64,000 nt of DNA from Phycisphaeraceae bacterium (GTDB taxonomy: Bacteria > Planctomycetota > Phycisphaerae > Phycisphaerales > Phycisphaeraceae). Position 1 is the stretch's first letter, and the number at the start of each line of letters is the position of its first letter. A model generated the notes under the pieces. It saw only the letters and a program-made list of their open reading frames with translations. It had not been told where the DNA came from and ran no database searches. The position numbers and the translations under genes were made by a program. Of the stretch, positions 26,802-35,457 are shown one piece after another. Where the stretch lies: the NCBI GenBank assembly GCA_040222855.1, contig JAVKCD010000018.1, positions 124,001-188,000 on the forward strand. The letters run 5' to 3'.

Positions 26802-27114
26802 TTCGCGTCATGGGTCGCTCTTGAATAGTGATCGCAGTCACCTGCCTGGGTGGGTTGTTCGGCGAATAGTCTGGTGATGCAGCAAAGGTGTCTTGCCGGT
26901 GCTTGGATTAACCCGGGGATGTTGTTGCGGGGTTCAGGTCTTGTTTTCTGAGAGAGATGGAGCGAATGAGAATCGGTTGGATTATCTGCTCTGCGGCCTG
27001 CGTGGGACGATGCGCTAGGTCTGTACGCCTGCATGCCTAGCCGGTAGGATGGCAGCAGCCCAGTGGGACTAGCCAGTCGGTCATGCTTGCTATCTGCGGA
27101 GTAATAGGATCACG
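26802..27114 (+). other. Gene-free stretch between methyltransferase genes
   Basis: A 313-base region with no supported gene. A 24-codon frame starting at 26966 with GGAG nearby has no recognisable product and is not called. The segment is lower in GC than its flanks in the first half. No terminator, tRNA or riboswitch was recognised. The start of the next gene is GTG with GGATCACG upstream. Confidence 0.4.
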
Positions 27115-27885
27115 GTGGCCAAACCACGTCTTGACCATCTCAAGCGTCACGCGTATCTAGCCGGGTGCTTTGCGCGTCTGCTGCTGTTGGATCCATGGTC
27201 GTCGAGTGGTCGAGAGCGGCTGCGTGATACGGCCTCAGATCTGAAGTGGGGGGAGTTAAGCCCCGGTGGGCGGCCTGCTTCGATCGAAGATCTGACGCCT
27301 GGGAGTGATGATGTTCGTTTGATCTCGTTGGACTACGCGCTGTTCAACACGAGCTTTTTCGAGTTGTTTGTGCTCACGCGGCTGGTTCGTCACGCGTGTC
27401 CTCAAAGCGTGTTTGAGATCGGGACGTTTGATGGTCGCAGCACGTTGAACATGGCCTTGAACACGCCTGATACGACTGAGTTGCTGACGTTTGATCTCCC
27501 GCCCGGGCACGGGACATTTGGTGATCGCACGGAGGTCGGTGTTCGGTTTCGAGGCCATCCGCTTTCGTCACGGATCACTCAGTTGTATGGGAACACACGG
27601 TATTTTGATTTTACGCCTTATTTTGGGCGATGTGATTTTGTTTTTGTTGATGCGGATCACAGCTATGAGAGTGCGAACTTCGATACGGATACGGCGTTGA
27701 AGTTGCTCAAGCCGGAGGGAGGGATTCTTCTGTGGCACGATTACAGCAACTTCGCCGGGGTTCAGCGGGCTCTGGATGAGCGGATGGTTGAGGATCCACG
27801 GTTTGCCGGACTTACCTGGATTCAAGGCACGACGATGGCACTTCTAGAAGTAGGTGAAGTTGGCGTTCTGGGCAGGGCGAGATAG
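27115..27885 (+). CDS. Class I SAM-dependent methyltransferase (Methyltransf_24-like)
   Basis: A 256-residue protein starting at GTG. Motif I is VFEIGTFDGRSTLNMAL near residue 100; after it come LLTFDLPPGHG and CDFVFVDADHSYESANFDTDTALKLLKPEGGILLWHDY, the characteristic DADHSY and WHD blocks of this methyltransferase type. The N-terminal ~90 residues precede the Rossmann core. It lacks an obvious signal peptide or transmembrane helix. The gene ends at 27885. Just after it lies a duplicated fragment of the upstream methyltransferase tail. Relatives often modify sugars or natural products, but the substrate here is unknown. Confidence 0.82.
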   Translation: MAKPRLDHLKRHAYLAGCFARLLLLDPWSSSGRERLRDTASDLKWGELSPGGRPASIEDLTPGSDDVRLISLDYALFNTSFFELFVLTRLVRHACPQSVFEIGTFDGRSTLNMALNTPDTTELLTFDLPPGHGTFGDRTEVGVRFRGHPLSSRITQLYGNTRYFDFTPYFGRCDFVFVDADHSYESANFDTDTALKLLKPEGGILLWHDYSNFAGVQRALDERMVEDPRFAGLTWIQGTTMALLEVGEVGVLGRAR

Positions 27886-27904
27886 AGCGAGATATCGCAG
27901 CCTG

Positions 27905-27980
27905 CGGCTGATGGTGGTGATGAGCGTCGGAAGACGGCGATGCCGGTGTGGTATCACGGGCGGGGGGAGGTGGGGGGTTG
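27905..27980 (+). pseudogene. Duplicated 3' fragment of the upstream methyltransferase
   Basis: Bases 27905-27976 repeat bases 26716-26787 (the 3' end of the methyltransferase starting at 25998) with two differences over 72 bases. The frame is kept (ADGGDERRKTAMPVWYHGRG) and ends in TGA. The two substitutions change Glu to Lys and Ala to Val. It has no start or methyltransferase core, so it is a remnant left by duplication and deletion, or by recombination. Confidence 0.75.
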
Positions 27981-28183
27981 ATGCTGTGACCGGAGCAGGG
28001 AAGGCTGATGGTTCTAGAAGTTGCGATGGGATGGTGAGGGCTGGGCTGTTGAGTGAGTCTGGGCGACTCATCGGGTCCGATAAGGGTTATCAAATCTGCT
28101 GATGGTGCTGGACATCTGTGTGGTGGGCGGTATTACTTGGGGTGGTCTGTTGGTTGGATTTTTCCCTTTAAGGGAGTCGTGCC

Positions 28184-28960
28184 ATGAGTAGCAAGATTCG
28201 GCTTGGATCGGTTCGTCCGCTGGTTCGTTATGTGGATGAGTGTCAGGCGGTGGTTGATGCTCAGTTCACGGTGCTTCCGCCTGTGCCGGGTGATGGGTAT
28301 GCGGAGGCGGTGCCGGCGGCGGTTGATGTGATGGTGGAGATCGACAGCACGGATGGTTTTCACGATGAGGGTCAGACGCGGGCCCCGCTGGATGATGATC
28401 TGGTGGGCCGGGTTCGTTTTGATCTGGTCGAGCCGGATCGTTGGTGGCCTGCGGGGATGGGCGGCCAGAGTTTGTATGAGTTGACGATAAGTCTGATGGA
28501 TGGCGAAGAGATGGTGGACCGTCAGTCGGTGACGATTGGGCTGGCGTCGGTGCGGCGGGAGGCTGGTGAGAATGTTGCGGGCCCGCCGCTGTTTCGGGTC
28601 AATGGGAAGTCTTGCCAGCTCGAGACGGTGCTGATGATTGACCGTATTGATGAGCGGCAGTTGCTGCCTGCGACGGGTCACTCGCTGCTGTTTGTGCGGG
28701 ATCATTTTGGGACGGAGCTGCTTTATCAGGCGGCGGATCGGGCGGGGATTCTGTTGTTGCAGTCGATCCCGATTGACCCGGAGGGTCGTGTGGAGGCATC
28801 GGTGCTGCATCAGATTGATCGTCTGGCGGGGCATCCTTGTCTGGCGGGCTGGTACGTCGGTCATCTGGGTGACGTGTCGGACGCGGTGGCGGAGCATCTC
28901 TCTGCGTTGGACCCGACGCATCAGGTGCTGCGGGCGTTGCCGGACGGTTGGGCGGCGTAG
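28184..28960 (+). CDS. GH2-like protein without catalytic domain
   Basis: A 258-residue protein whose residues ~85-135 (LVEPDRWWPAGMGGQSLYELTISLMDGEEMVDRQSVTIGLASVRRE) match the immunoglobulin-like domain of family 2 glycosidases, in which the phrase WWP.G.G.Q.LY.L is diagnostic. After it comes FRVNGKSCQLETV and a shortened stretch resembling the start of the TIM barrel, but no catalytic Glu pair (no NE or E-in-strand motif). No signal peptide is present. AAGGGAG lies 7 bases before the ATG. It is therefore likely a derived or truncated beta-galactosidase/mannosidase relative that binds rather than cleaves sugars, or a decayed gene. Function unknown. Confidence 0.6.
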   Translation: MSSKIRLGSVRPLVRYVDECQAVVDAQFTVLPPVPGDGYAEAVPAAVDVMVEIDSTDGFHDEGQTRAPLDDDLVGRVRFDLVEPDRWWPAGMGGQSLYELTISLMDGEEMVDRQSVTIGLASVRREAGENVAGPPLFRVNGKSCQLETVLMIDRIDERQLLPATGHSLLFVRDHFGTELLYQAADRAGILLLQSIPIDPEGRVEASVLHQIDRLAGHPCLAGWYVGHLGDVSDAVAEHLSALDPTHQVLRALPDGWAA

Positions 28961-28999
28961 GCGGGAACTCTCCGGCGCGAGTCGGCGTATAACAAGGGC

Positions 29000-29797
29000 A
29001 TGAAATCAAGCCTCTGGATTGCTGTGGTGTTGGCCAGCCTTGCGGGCTGTGCGGCTGTGTCTGCTCAGGATCAGTCGATCGGGTCTGATAACCCGGGTGA
29101 GGCTGCGGTGGTGTCAGCGGAGGCGGAGCGGCTGCTAGAGCGTGTTGAGGGGGCGGCGGATGCGTTGGAGTCGTTGCGGGCACGGCTGCGGTATGACCGG
29201 ATTCAGGGGTTGCTGGGCGATGAGCAGCGGCGGTTTGGGGAGCTGCGGTATGCGGCGGGCCCGCCGGCGAAGTTCGTGGTGCACTTTGAGTATCTGATTG
29301 TGGATGAGCGGCGGGATCGGCAGAACCGTTGGTATATTTTTGACGGGCGGTATCTGGCGGAGCGGCTGGAGGATGAGAAGCTGTTTATCCGGCGCGAGGT
29401 CGTCGGTGAGGATCAGGATGCGGCGGAGGTGGACCCGCTTCGGTTTGGTTCGGGGCCGTTTAGTTTGCCGCTGAACCTGAAGAAGGATGAGGTGCTGGCG
29501 CGGTTTGAGGTGCGGGTGATACCGGGTCGGTCGGATGATCCTGAGGGGACGTTTCATCTGAGGCTGACGCCTAAGGAGCATGTCGAGATTGATCAGACGG
29601 TGATTGATTTGTGGTACGACGAGGCGACGGCGTTGCCGCGGCGGGTGCGGACGCTGGACCGTAGTGAGAACGAGTCGATTATTGATCTGTTGCGGGTGCA
29701 GACGGGGGTTGGTGTGCGTGAGGCGGACTTCCGGACGGATGCGCCAGGGCGCGGGTACCGGGTGGAGGAGATTGAGTTGGAGGGTGGGGAGGGGTGA
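29000..29797 (+). CDS. Predicted lipoprotein, LolA-like
   Basis: A 265-residue protein. Its N-terminus has a signal peptide ending in a lipobox (LASLAGC, cysteine at residue 17), so it should be lipidated. The body, with KFVVHFEYLIVDERRDRQNRWYIFDGRYLAERLEDEK and alternating beta strands, is similar to LolA-type outer-membrane lipoprotein carriers and related planctomycete proteins, but the match is by general pattern. It overlaps no other gene and converges with the aminotransferase gene, the two stops being adjacent. The function is not established. The ATG has only a weak upstream Shine-Dalgarno. Confidence 0.65.
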   Translation: MKSSLWIAVVLASLAGCAAVSAQDQSIGSDNPGEAAVVSAEAERLLERVEGAADALESLRARLRYDRIQGLLGDEQRRFGELRYAAGPPAKFVVHFEYLIVDERRDRQNRWYIFDGRYLAERLEDEKLFIRREVVGEDQDAAEVDPLRFGSGPFSLPLNLKKDEVLARFEVRVIPGRSDDPEGTFHLRLTPKEHVEIDQTVIDLWYDEATALPRRVRTLDRSENESIIDLLRVQTGVGVREADFRTDAPGRGYRVEEIELEGGEG

Positions 29798-30955
29798 TCA
29801 GGCGTTCTTGAGGGCTTCGAGGGCCTGGTCGATCTGGTCGTCGGTGTTGTAGGCGTGGGGGCTGAGGCGGAGTCTTCCGGAGCGGAGGGCGATGTGGATG
29901 TTCTGATCGGCGAGTTGACGGACAACGGCGGCGGGGTCCTGGCCTACGCGGGGCTCGATGACGATGATCCCGCTGCGTTCTTCGGCGTGGCGTCGTGGGG
30001 TGAAGAGTCGGTAGCCGAGATCGGGGAGGGCCTGGGCGAGTCGGTTGGTGTGGTGTTCGACGCGTTGCCAGAGGGTATCGGTGCCGATGCCGACGAGGAG
30101 TTCGAGGGCGGCGTGGAGGCCAAGGAGTCCGGGGATGTTGTATGAGCCGGGCTCGAAGCGTCGGCTGTCGGGGTGGAAGTTGAAGTCGTAGTTGCCGTAG
30201 TCGTCAGCGTTGACCATGTTGAGCCAGCCGACGATGGGCGGGTGGAGGAGTTGGCAGAGGTCCTGATGGACGTAGAGGATGCCTGCGCCTTCGGGGGCGA
30301 GCATCCACTTGTGTCCGTCAGCGGCGAGGAAGTCGATGCCCATGGCCTGAATATCGACGGGGAGAACGCCTACGGACTGGATGGCATCGACGCAGAGGTA
30401 CCCCCCTACTTTGTGGGTGGTGTTGCTGATGGGTTTGAGGTCGATGCGGAAGCCGGAGGCATATTGGACGTGGGAGATGGCAACGAGTCGGGTTCGGTCG
30501 GTGATGGCGTCACAGACATCCTCGACGTCGATTCGGCCATCAGGTTGCTGGGGGACTTCGGTGAGGGTGACGCCCAGGCGTTGGAGGTCCTGCCAGGGGT
30601 AGCGGTTGGCGGGGTATTCGACGTTGGTGATGACGATGTTGTCGCCTGAGCGCCAGGGGAGTCCGCGGGCGATGGTGGCGAGACCGGTGGAGGTATTGGG
30701 GATGACGGCGATTTCGTGGGGGTTGCGGGCGTTGATGAGTTTTGCTGCGAGGGCGCGTAGGTCGTTGATTTTTCTGTACCAGCCGGTGTTGGTGTAGGGC
30801 TGGGTGGTGGCTTGCTGGGCGTAATGGTGGATGGCGTTGGCGGCGGGGCCACAGATGGGGGCGACGCCAGCGTGGTTGAGGTGGATCATGGCCTGAGCGG
30901 CTGGAAAGAGGGCCAGATCGTGGACTGATTGAGGGGAGATTGCGGTGGAGATCAT
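29798..30955 (-). CDS. Class V aminotransferase-family PLP enzyme
   Basis: A 385-residue protein with fold-type I marks: an N-terminal HLNHAGVAPICGPA, VAISHVQYASGFRIDLKPI, and the PLP lysine in FLAADGHKWMLAPEGAGILYV. C-terminal RSGIIVIEPRVG and HIALRSGRLRLSPHAYNT resemble cysteine desulfurase/isopenicillin-N-epimerase-like enzymes. The true substrate (cysteine desulfuration, kynureninase-like or epimerisation) cannot be chosen from sequence. Start set at the ATG at 30955 before the first conserved residues. It is convergent with the lipoprotein gene, with stop codons adjacent. Confidence 0.85.
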   Translation of the reverse strand: MISTAISPQSVHDLALFPAAQAMIHLNHAGVAPICGPAANAIHHYAQQATTQPYTNTGWYRKINDLRALAAKLINARNPHEIAVIPNTSTGLATIARGLPWRSGDNIVITNVEYPANRYPWQDLQRLGVTLTEVPQQPDGRIDVEDVCDAITDRTRLVAISHVQYASGFRIDLKPISNTTHKVGGYLCVDAIQSVGVLPVDIQAMGIDFLAADGHKWMLAPEGAGILYVHQDLCQLLHPPIVGWLNMVNADDYGNYDFNFHPDSRRFEPGSYNIPGLLGLHAALELLVGIGTDTLWQRVEHHTNRLAQALPDLGYRLFTPRRHAEERSGIIVIEPRVGQDPAAVVRQLADQNIHIALRSGRLRLSPHAYNTDDQIDQALEALKNA

Positions 30956-31186
30956 GGGGGAAAGGGTAGCGGTCAACGGTGATGGTTGCAGCAAGTCGTG
31001 TGTGGTTCGGGGGATGAGAAGGTTGCTGTGACTTGAGGACCGATAATCGATTTCTTTCAAACAGGTTATGCGAGTGTTATTCGAGGCCGATACCAGAAAC
31101 GCACATTGTTCATTCATGGGTGCTATCGCGATGGAGCGAGCACCCCCAACGCCCGCGACGGGCACCCTAGGAAATGGAGCAGAATC

Positions 31187-31951
31187 ATGCCGACTCGTAA
31201 GACCACCACTCGCTCGAAGAGCACGACCAAACGCACAACGCGTGCGAAGGCCGGCGCTCGCAAGACCACGGCGAAGGCTTCGACCCGTAAGACCGCGGCT
31301 CGCAAGACCACCACGAAGGCCAAGGCTGGTACTCGGAAGACCGCGACCAAGGCCAGCAGCCGTAAGACGACCGCGAAGAAGACCACGACTCGGGCGAAGG
31401 CTACTGGTCGCAAGACCACCGCTCGCAAGCCGGTTGCCCGTAAGACCACGGCACGCAAGACCACCGCTCGCAAACCGGTCGCCCGTAAGACCACGGCACG
31501 CAAGACCACCGCTCGCAAGCCGGTCGCCCGTAAGACCACGGCACGCAAGACCACCGCTCGCAAGCCGGTCGCCCGTAAGACCACAGCGCGGAAGACCACC
31601 GCTCGCAAGCCGGTCGCTCGTAAGACCACAGCGCGGAAGACCACCGCTCGCAAGCCGGTCGCCCGTAAGACCACGGCACGCAAGACCATTGCTCGCAAGC
31701 CTGCCGCTCGCAAGAGCACGGCCATCAAGAGTAAGGCTCGCAAGACGACAACTCGGGCCAAGGCTGCTGGTCGGAAGACCACGGCGCGTAAGACTGCTGC
31801 TCGTAAGCCTGCCGCTCGCAAGAGCACGGCTATCAAGCGCAAGGCTCGTAAGACCACGACTCGGGCTAAGGCCCGGAAGACCTCGGCGAAGTCTGGCGTT
31901 CTGCGTCGGATTGGCCGGAGCACCTCGCGGAGCACCCGTAAGGCTGCGTAA
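31187..31951 (+). CDS. Histone H1-like Lys/Ala/Arg-rich repetitive protein
   Basis: A 254-residue, extremely basic protein made only of short Lys/Arg/Thr/Ala/Pro units. From base 31409 six near-identical 45-base tandem repeats encode RKTTARKPVARKTTA-like units, followed by a degenerate seventh. The composition resembles the C-terminal domain of eukaryotic H1 and the bacterial Hc1/Hc2-type and AlgP-like proteins that bind DNA and condense nucleoids. No globular domain is present. The ATG at 31187 follows GGAGC; a strong terminator follows the stop. Repeat identity suggests recent expansion. Other reading frames through this repeat (Pro/Arg-rich on plus, hydrophobic on minus) are artefacts. Confidence 0.85.
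   Translation: MPTRKTTTRSKSTTKRTTRAKAGARKTTAKASTRKTAARKTTTKAKAGTRKTATKASSRKTTAKKTTTRAKATGRKTTARKPVARKTTARKTTARKPVARKTTARKTTARKPVARKTTARKTTARKPVARKTTARKTTARKPVARKTTARKTTARKPVARKTTARKTIARKPAARKSTAIKSKARKTTTRAKAAGRKTTARKTAARKPAARKSTAIKRKARKTTTRAKARKTSAKSGVLRRIGRSTSRSTRKAA
31409..31723 (+). repeat. 45-bp tandem repeat array inside the histone-like gene
   Basis: Six near-identical 45-base units start at 31409, 31454, 31499, 31544, 31589 and 31634; a degenerate unit follows to about 31723. Each encodes 15 residues of the form R-K-T-T-A-R-K-P-V-A-R-K-T-T-A. Differences are mostly third-position changes, so the array is kept in frame and probably varies in copy number. Confidence 0.9.
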
Positions 31952-31976
31952 GCGAAGTTACCTTTGTGATTGACGG

Positions 31977-32007
31977 CGGCGTCCCCTTGACGGGGGACGC
32001 CGTTTTT
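31977..32007 (+). terminator. Rho-independent terminator after the histone-like gene
   Basis: A perfect 10-bp stem (31977-31986 with 31993-32002), a 6-base loop, and five T. It is placed 25 bases after the stop codon and also lies just past the 3' end of ispD, which converges from the other strand. Confidence 0.9.
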
Positions 32008-32011
32008 CGTT

Positions 32012-32752
32012 TTACTGACTTTGATAACGATGACGAAGGATGGCGAGGGCGAGTTGGTCGTCGCCAGCACGGGTGATCTTAAGGTTGCCGGGGTCGCCTT
32101 CGATGCCGATGACGGTTTCGCCCAGTCGTTCGATGAGGGAGGCGTCATCGGTGACGTGAGCTTTGCCGGCTTTGAGGTCGTCGAGGGTATTGTCGAAGGC
32201 TCGTTTGAGCATGTCGAGCCGGAAGCACTGGGGGGTCTGGACTTCGACAAGACCGGAGCGGTCGATGGTGTTGCTGATGTGGGTAGGGTTGTCGGCGTGG
32301 GTCTGCTTAAGGGTGCTGGAGACGGGAAGGACGGGGATGACGGCGTGGTGGTGATCGAGGGCTGAGAGGAGGCGATGGATGGAAGCGGGGTCTGTACAGG
32401 GGCGGGCAGCGTCGTGGATGGCGACGTGGGTGGTGTCGGGGTGGAGGGTCTGAAGGGCGTTGTGGACGGATTCCCAGCGGTCGCGGAGTCCGCCTGGGCA
32501 GAGGGTGGTGTCGGCCTGGGCGAGGAGAGCGGCCCAGCGTTTGGCGAATCCGTCGCGTTCATCTGGGTGGACGACGAGGAGCCGCTGGGTGATGTGGGGC
32601 GCTTGTGCGAAGCGATCGAGGGCGTGGGCGAAGACTGGGCGGCCGTCGAGTTCGAGTTCGGTCTTGGTTCGACCGGCGGACAGACCGAAGCGGCTTCCTC
32701 GGCCGGCGGCGAGGAGGATGAGGGCGATGTTCTTGGAGGGCGGCTGGGTCAA
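32012..32752 (-). CDS. ispD: 2-C-methyl-D-erythritol 4-phosphate cytidylyltransferase
   Basis: A 246-residue enzyme of the non-mevalonate isoprenoid pathway, adding CMP to MEP. It has LILLAAGRGSRFG (CTP-binding), THVAIHDAARPCTDPASI, RSGLVEVQTPQCFRLDML and VTDDASLIERLG, all IspD-specific. The start is a TTG at 32752 without an obvious binding site, 7 bases beyond the stop of the upstream sppA gene; an out-of-frame ATG overlapping that stop is not used. It is expressed with the long sppA, and the pathway partner ispF is not in the window. The start is the least secure part of the call. Confidence 0.9.
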   Translation of the reverse strand: MTQPPSKNIALILLAAGRGSRFGLSAGRTKTELELDGRPVFAHALDRFAQAPHITQRLLVVHPDERDGFAKRWAALLAQADTTLCPGGLRDRWESVHNALQTLHPDTTHVAIHDAARPCTDPASIHRLLSALDHHHAVIPVLPVSSTLKQTHADNPTHISNTIDRSGLVEVQTPQCFRLDMLKRAFDNTLDDLKAGKAHVTDDASLIERLGETVIGIEGDPGNLKITRAGDDQLALAILRHRYQSQ

Positions 32753-32759
32753 GCGAGCA

Positions 32760-34547
32760 TTATGGCGTGATGCGGAGGTCGATGGCGACCGGCATCAGGA
32801 GAAGGGCGGGCTCTCGCTGGAGGAGCATGGCACCCTGGATGATGGGGCCGACGTTGGACCAGCGGTCGCCGAGGAGGTTTCTGGCGAGGGCCGGGAGGGT
32901 GAGTTGGGTGGCGGGCGAGCTGACGCCGAAGGCTTGCTGCATGAAGTCTTGGAAGGAGAGCGGCTCGGGCAGGTTGATGACGTCGTACTCGCCTTCGGTG
33001 AGGTTGAGGTCTGAAGCGAGGTCGCTTAGAGCGATTTCGAGCCCGCCAAGGCGGTCGGCGAGGCCGTTCTCGGTGGCCTGCCGTCCGGTGAAGAGGCGGC
33101 CTTCGGCGACCTGGTCGATGCGGATAAGTCGCTCGCCGCGGCCGGTGCGGATGCGGTCAACGAACTGGTCGTAGATTCGTTCCATGAAAGCGAGCATGGT
33201 GTGGCGTTCGGCGGGGGTGAAGGGCCGATCGGAGGCGAACATGTCGGCCATGGGTCCGCGGGAGCGTACGGTGACGCCTAGGTCGAGTTTTTCGTAGAGG
33301 CCGGCGAGGTGGATCTTGCCGGAGACGACGCCGATAGACCCGACGATCGAGGGTGCTTCGACATAGATCTCGTCGCCAGCGCAGGCGATGTAGTAGCCGC
33401 CGGAGGCTGCGAGCCGTCCGACGCTGACGAAGACGGGCTTGGTCTCGCCGGTTTCACGGACGGCCTGCCAGATCACGTCGCTGGCGATGGCGGACCCGCC
33501 TGGTGAATCGATGCGGAGGACGACGCCTTTGATGTTGTCGTCTTCTTGGGCATCGCGGAAGGCGTCGATGAGGGTGTTGTGGCCGATGCTGTCATCGGAG
33601 AACTGGCCATCATCAACGGATGACTCACCCATGTGGATGGGCCCGCGGGCGTGGATGATGGCGAGGGTGGGGCCTTCGGTTTTGGTCTTCTGCTCGCGGA
33701 AGAGCATCTGGAAGAGAACGAAGGGGTTTTCGGGCATTTTCGCGGATGATGATCCGAGTTGATCGTCCCAGGTGATGTCGTTGCCGAAGGTCTTGACGAT
33801 GACGGCTTCCATATCGCGGGAGGTGATCTCGTCGATGGCTCCGCGTCGGACGAGTTGGGTGTCGCTAAGCAGCCAACTGTCACGCATGAGGGCTTCGACC
33901 TGTTCGGCGGTAAGGTCGCGGCGGGTCGCGATGTGCTCGATGATCTGGTCGTAGAGATCGTCGAGGAGCCCATCCATGTTCTCGTCCCAGAAGGGCGTGG
34001 GGGCTTTGCGGGTGAGGGCTTCATCAGCCCCCTTGTAGCGGCCGACCTGCATAAAATCGGCTTCGATGCCCATGCGTTCGAGGAGTCCAGCAAGGTACAT
34101 CTCCTCGGTGTGGAGGCCGTGGAGCATGAGCACGCCTTTGGACTGGAGCGCGATGATGTCGGCGTGGGAGGCGATGAGATAGGCGTTGGTGGAGTAGGTC
34201 TCGGAGAAGGTGATGATCTTCTTGCCGGTGTCGCGGATGCGGTCAAGGGCGCGGCCGAGGGCTTCGATCTGCTGAAGCGTGAGCCTGGGCTCGTTGAGAT
34301 AGATCACCAGGCCGAGGTGGGTGTCGGATTCAGCGACGTGGTCGAGGCTCTTGATGACTGTGGTGAGGGATGGTTTTGCCTCGTCCTCGGGGACCCAGGC
34401 AAAGGGCAAGGGCCCATCGCGGAGGGTACCTGACAGTTCGATCCATCCGACGGTGCGGTCGCTCTGGGCGAAGGCGACCGCCGGGGTGAGGGTGATGAGG
34501 ATGGTGATGGCGAGAAGTTTGGTGGTTAATAGGTTGAATGATCGCAT
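32760..34547 (-). CDS. sppA: Signal peptide peptidase SppA, 67 kDa type (two S49 domains)
   Basis: A 595-residue exported protein with a signal peptide (to about residue 28, AFAQS). Both S49 repeats are visible. The N-terminal domain contributes the lysine (K172 in VGRYKGADE); the C-terminal domain contributes the serine (S382 in LAASGGYYIACAGDEIYVEA). This is the architecture of the E. coli enzyme, where one domain carries the Lys and the other the Ser of each active site. It digests signal peptides in the cell envelope. Compare the single-domain SppA at 11949. The start ATG has AAGGAGGG-type sequence in its upstream region. Confidence 0.94.
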   Translation of the reverse strand: MRSFNLLTTKLLAITILITLTPAVAFAQSDRTVGWIELSGTLRDGPLPFAWVPEDEAKPSLTTVIKSLDHVAESDTHLGLVIYLNEPRLTLQQIEALGRALDRIRDTGKKIITFSETYSTNAYLIASHADIIALQSKGVLMLHGLHTEEMYLAGLLERMGIEADFMQVGRYKGADEALTRKAPTPFWDENMDGLLDDLYDQIIEHIATRRDLTAEQVEALMRDSWLLSDTQLVRRGAIDEITSRDMEAVIVKTFGNDITWDDQLGSSSAKMPENPFVLFQMLFREQKTKTEGPTLAIIHARGPIHMGESSVDDGQFSDDSIGHNTLIDAFRDAQEDDNIKGVVLRIDSPGGSAIASDVIWQAVRETGETKPVFVSVGRLAASGGYYIACAGDEIYVEAPSIVGSIGVVSGKIHLAGLYEKLDLGVTVRSRGPMADMFASDRPFTPAERHTMLAFMERIYDQFVDRIRTGRGERLIRIDQVAEGRLFTGRQATENGLADRLGGLEIALSDLASDLNLTEGEYDVINLPEPLSFQDFMQQAFGVSSPATQLTLPALARNLLGDRWSNVGPIIQGAMLLQREPALLLMPVAIDLRITP

Positions 34548-34625
34548 GGTGTAGCCCTCCTTGGACTCTCTAAGGATATCGGCGTGAATCGTGAAAGGCT
34601 CGCTGGAATGTGATTATGCTTGGGT

Positions 34626-35414
34626 ATGGCCCTGCAGCAGCTCAATCACCGGGGTGAGGAGGAGAAGCGGGCGTTGTACGGCTCGATCCTGCCTGAGCGG
34701 TGTTTTGAGCATCTGAGGCGGGTGGATCCCAAGCATTTTTCGGGTGTGGGGCTGGATGAGCGGAGTTTTCGGCTGGATGCGCGGGCGGGGTCATACGAGG
34801 CGCGGCTGCGCGTGCCTGCGGAGCGAGTTCACGGCGATTACGGGGTGAGTCTGGACCTGGCGGACGCGGGGGGTGGTCAGTTGGAGATCGGTTTTCTGGT
34901 GATTAACGACCTGAGCGCGCCGCGGTTTAATGTGGATGTGGACGAACTGGGGCGGATCACGTTGCTGGGGACGGCGGGCAGGAATATCGAGGAGGAGCGG
35001 CGAGCGATGCTGGCGGGGCTGGGTCCGTGTCAGGTGCGCAAAGGGCTTGGGCTGTTTGCGGAGTTGCTGCCGAGGCTGGAGTCGTTTGCCAAGCGACTGG
35101 GCTACTACGGGATCGTGCTGGAGCCGCTGACGTATCACAACGCGGTGTGGTACGAGAACCACGGGTTTGCGTACATTTCCGGGCGGCGGCGGATGCTGGA
35201 GATCGACCGAGCGTTTGCCCGGGGCGGGGCGTTGTATGAGGCGTTGGATGGATCAGATTTTCGTCAGCAGCGGTTCGCCCGGACGGCGCGGGGTCGGAGC
35301 TGGGCGATCCACGATGGCATCCTCGAAGCGATGGGTGGCGAGGCGCGAATGGAGCTTGAGATGGTGAAGGTGATCGGGCAGTCGTCGCATCAGGAGACGT
35401 TCCTGACGACGTGA
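34626..35414 (+). CDS. Conserved protein, possible GNAT-like C-terminal part, unknown function
   Basis: A 262-residue protein without a signal peptide or membrane helix. I do not recognise the family. The C-terminal half contains SFAKRLGYYGIVLEPLTYHNAVWYENHGFAYI, which resembles the last strands of a GNAT acetyltransferase (Y-E-N-x-G-F motif), but motif A (Q/RxxGxG/A) is not evident. The N-terminal half, with DVDELGRITLLGTAGRNIEEERRA, looks beta-rich. Start set at the ATG at 34626, 6 bases inside a longer TTG frame; the ribosome binding site is poor. The two flanking genes on the minus strand are unrelated (sppA, and a methyltransferase-like protein). Confidence 0.55.
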   Translation: MALQQLNHRGEEEKRALYGSILPERCFEHLRRVDPKHFSGVGLDERSFRLDARAGSYEARLRVPAERVHGDYGVSLDLADAGGGQLEIGFLVINDLSAPRFNVDVDELGRITLLGTAGRNIEEERRAMLAGLGPCQVRKGLGLFAELLPRLESFAKRLGYYGIVLEPLTYHNAVWYENHGFAYISGRRRMLEIDRAFARGGALYEALDGSDFRQQRFARTARGRSWAIHDGILEAMGGEARMELEMVKVIGQSSHQETFLTT

Positions 35415-35457
35415 CCAGGGCCTTGAACTAAGTCGGTCGCCCCTTGAGTGTCAGGGA

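Noticed and set aside
26966-27040. A 24-codon small gene between the methyltransferase genes
   Set aside because: No conserved feature other than a nearby GGAG; too short to support without comparison.
31409-31723. Regular repeats resembling a CRISPR array
   Set aside because: The units are directly adjacent, with no spacers, and encode protein repeats in one frame.
31123-32562. A minus-strand hydrophobic repeat protein opposite the histone-like gene
   Set aside because: It is the complement of a Lys/Arg-rich repeat and has no start or binding site; the plus-strand frame has a ribosome binding site and terminator.
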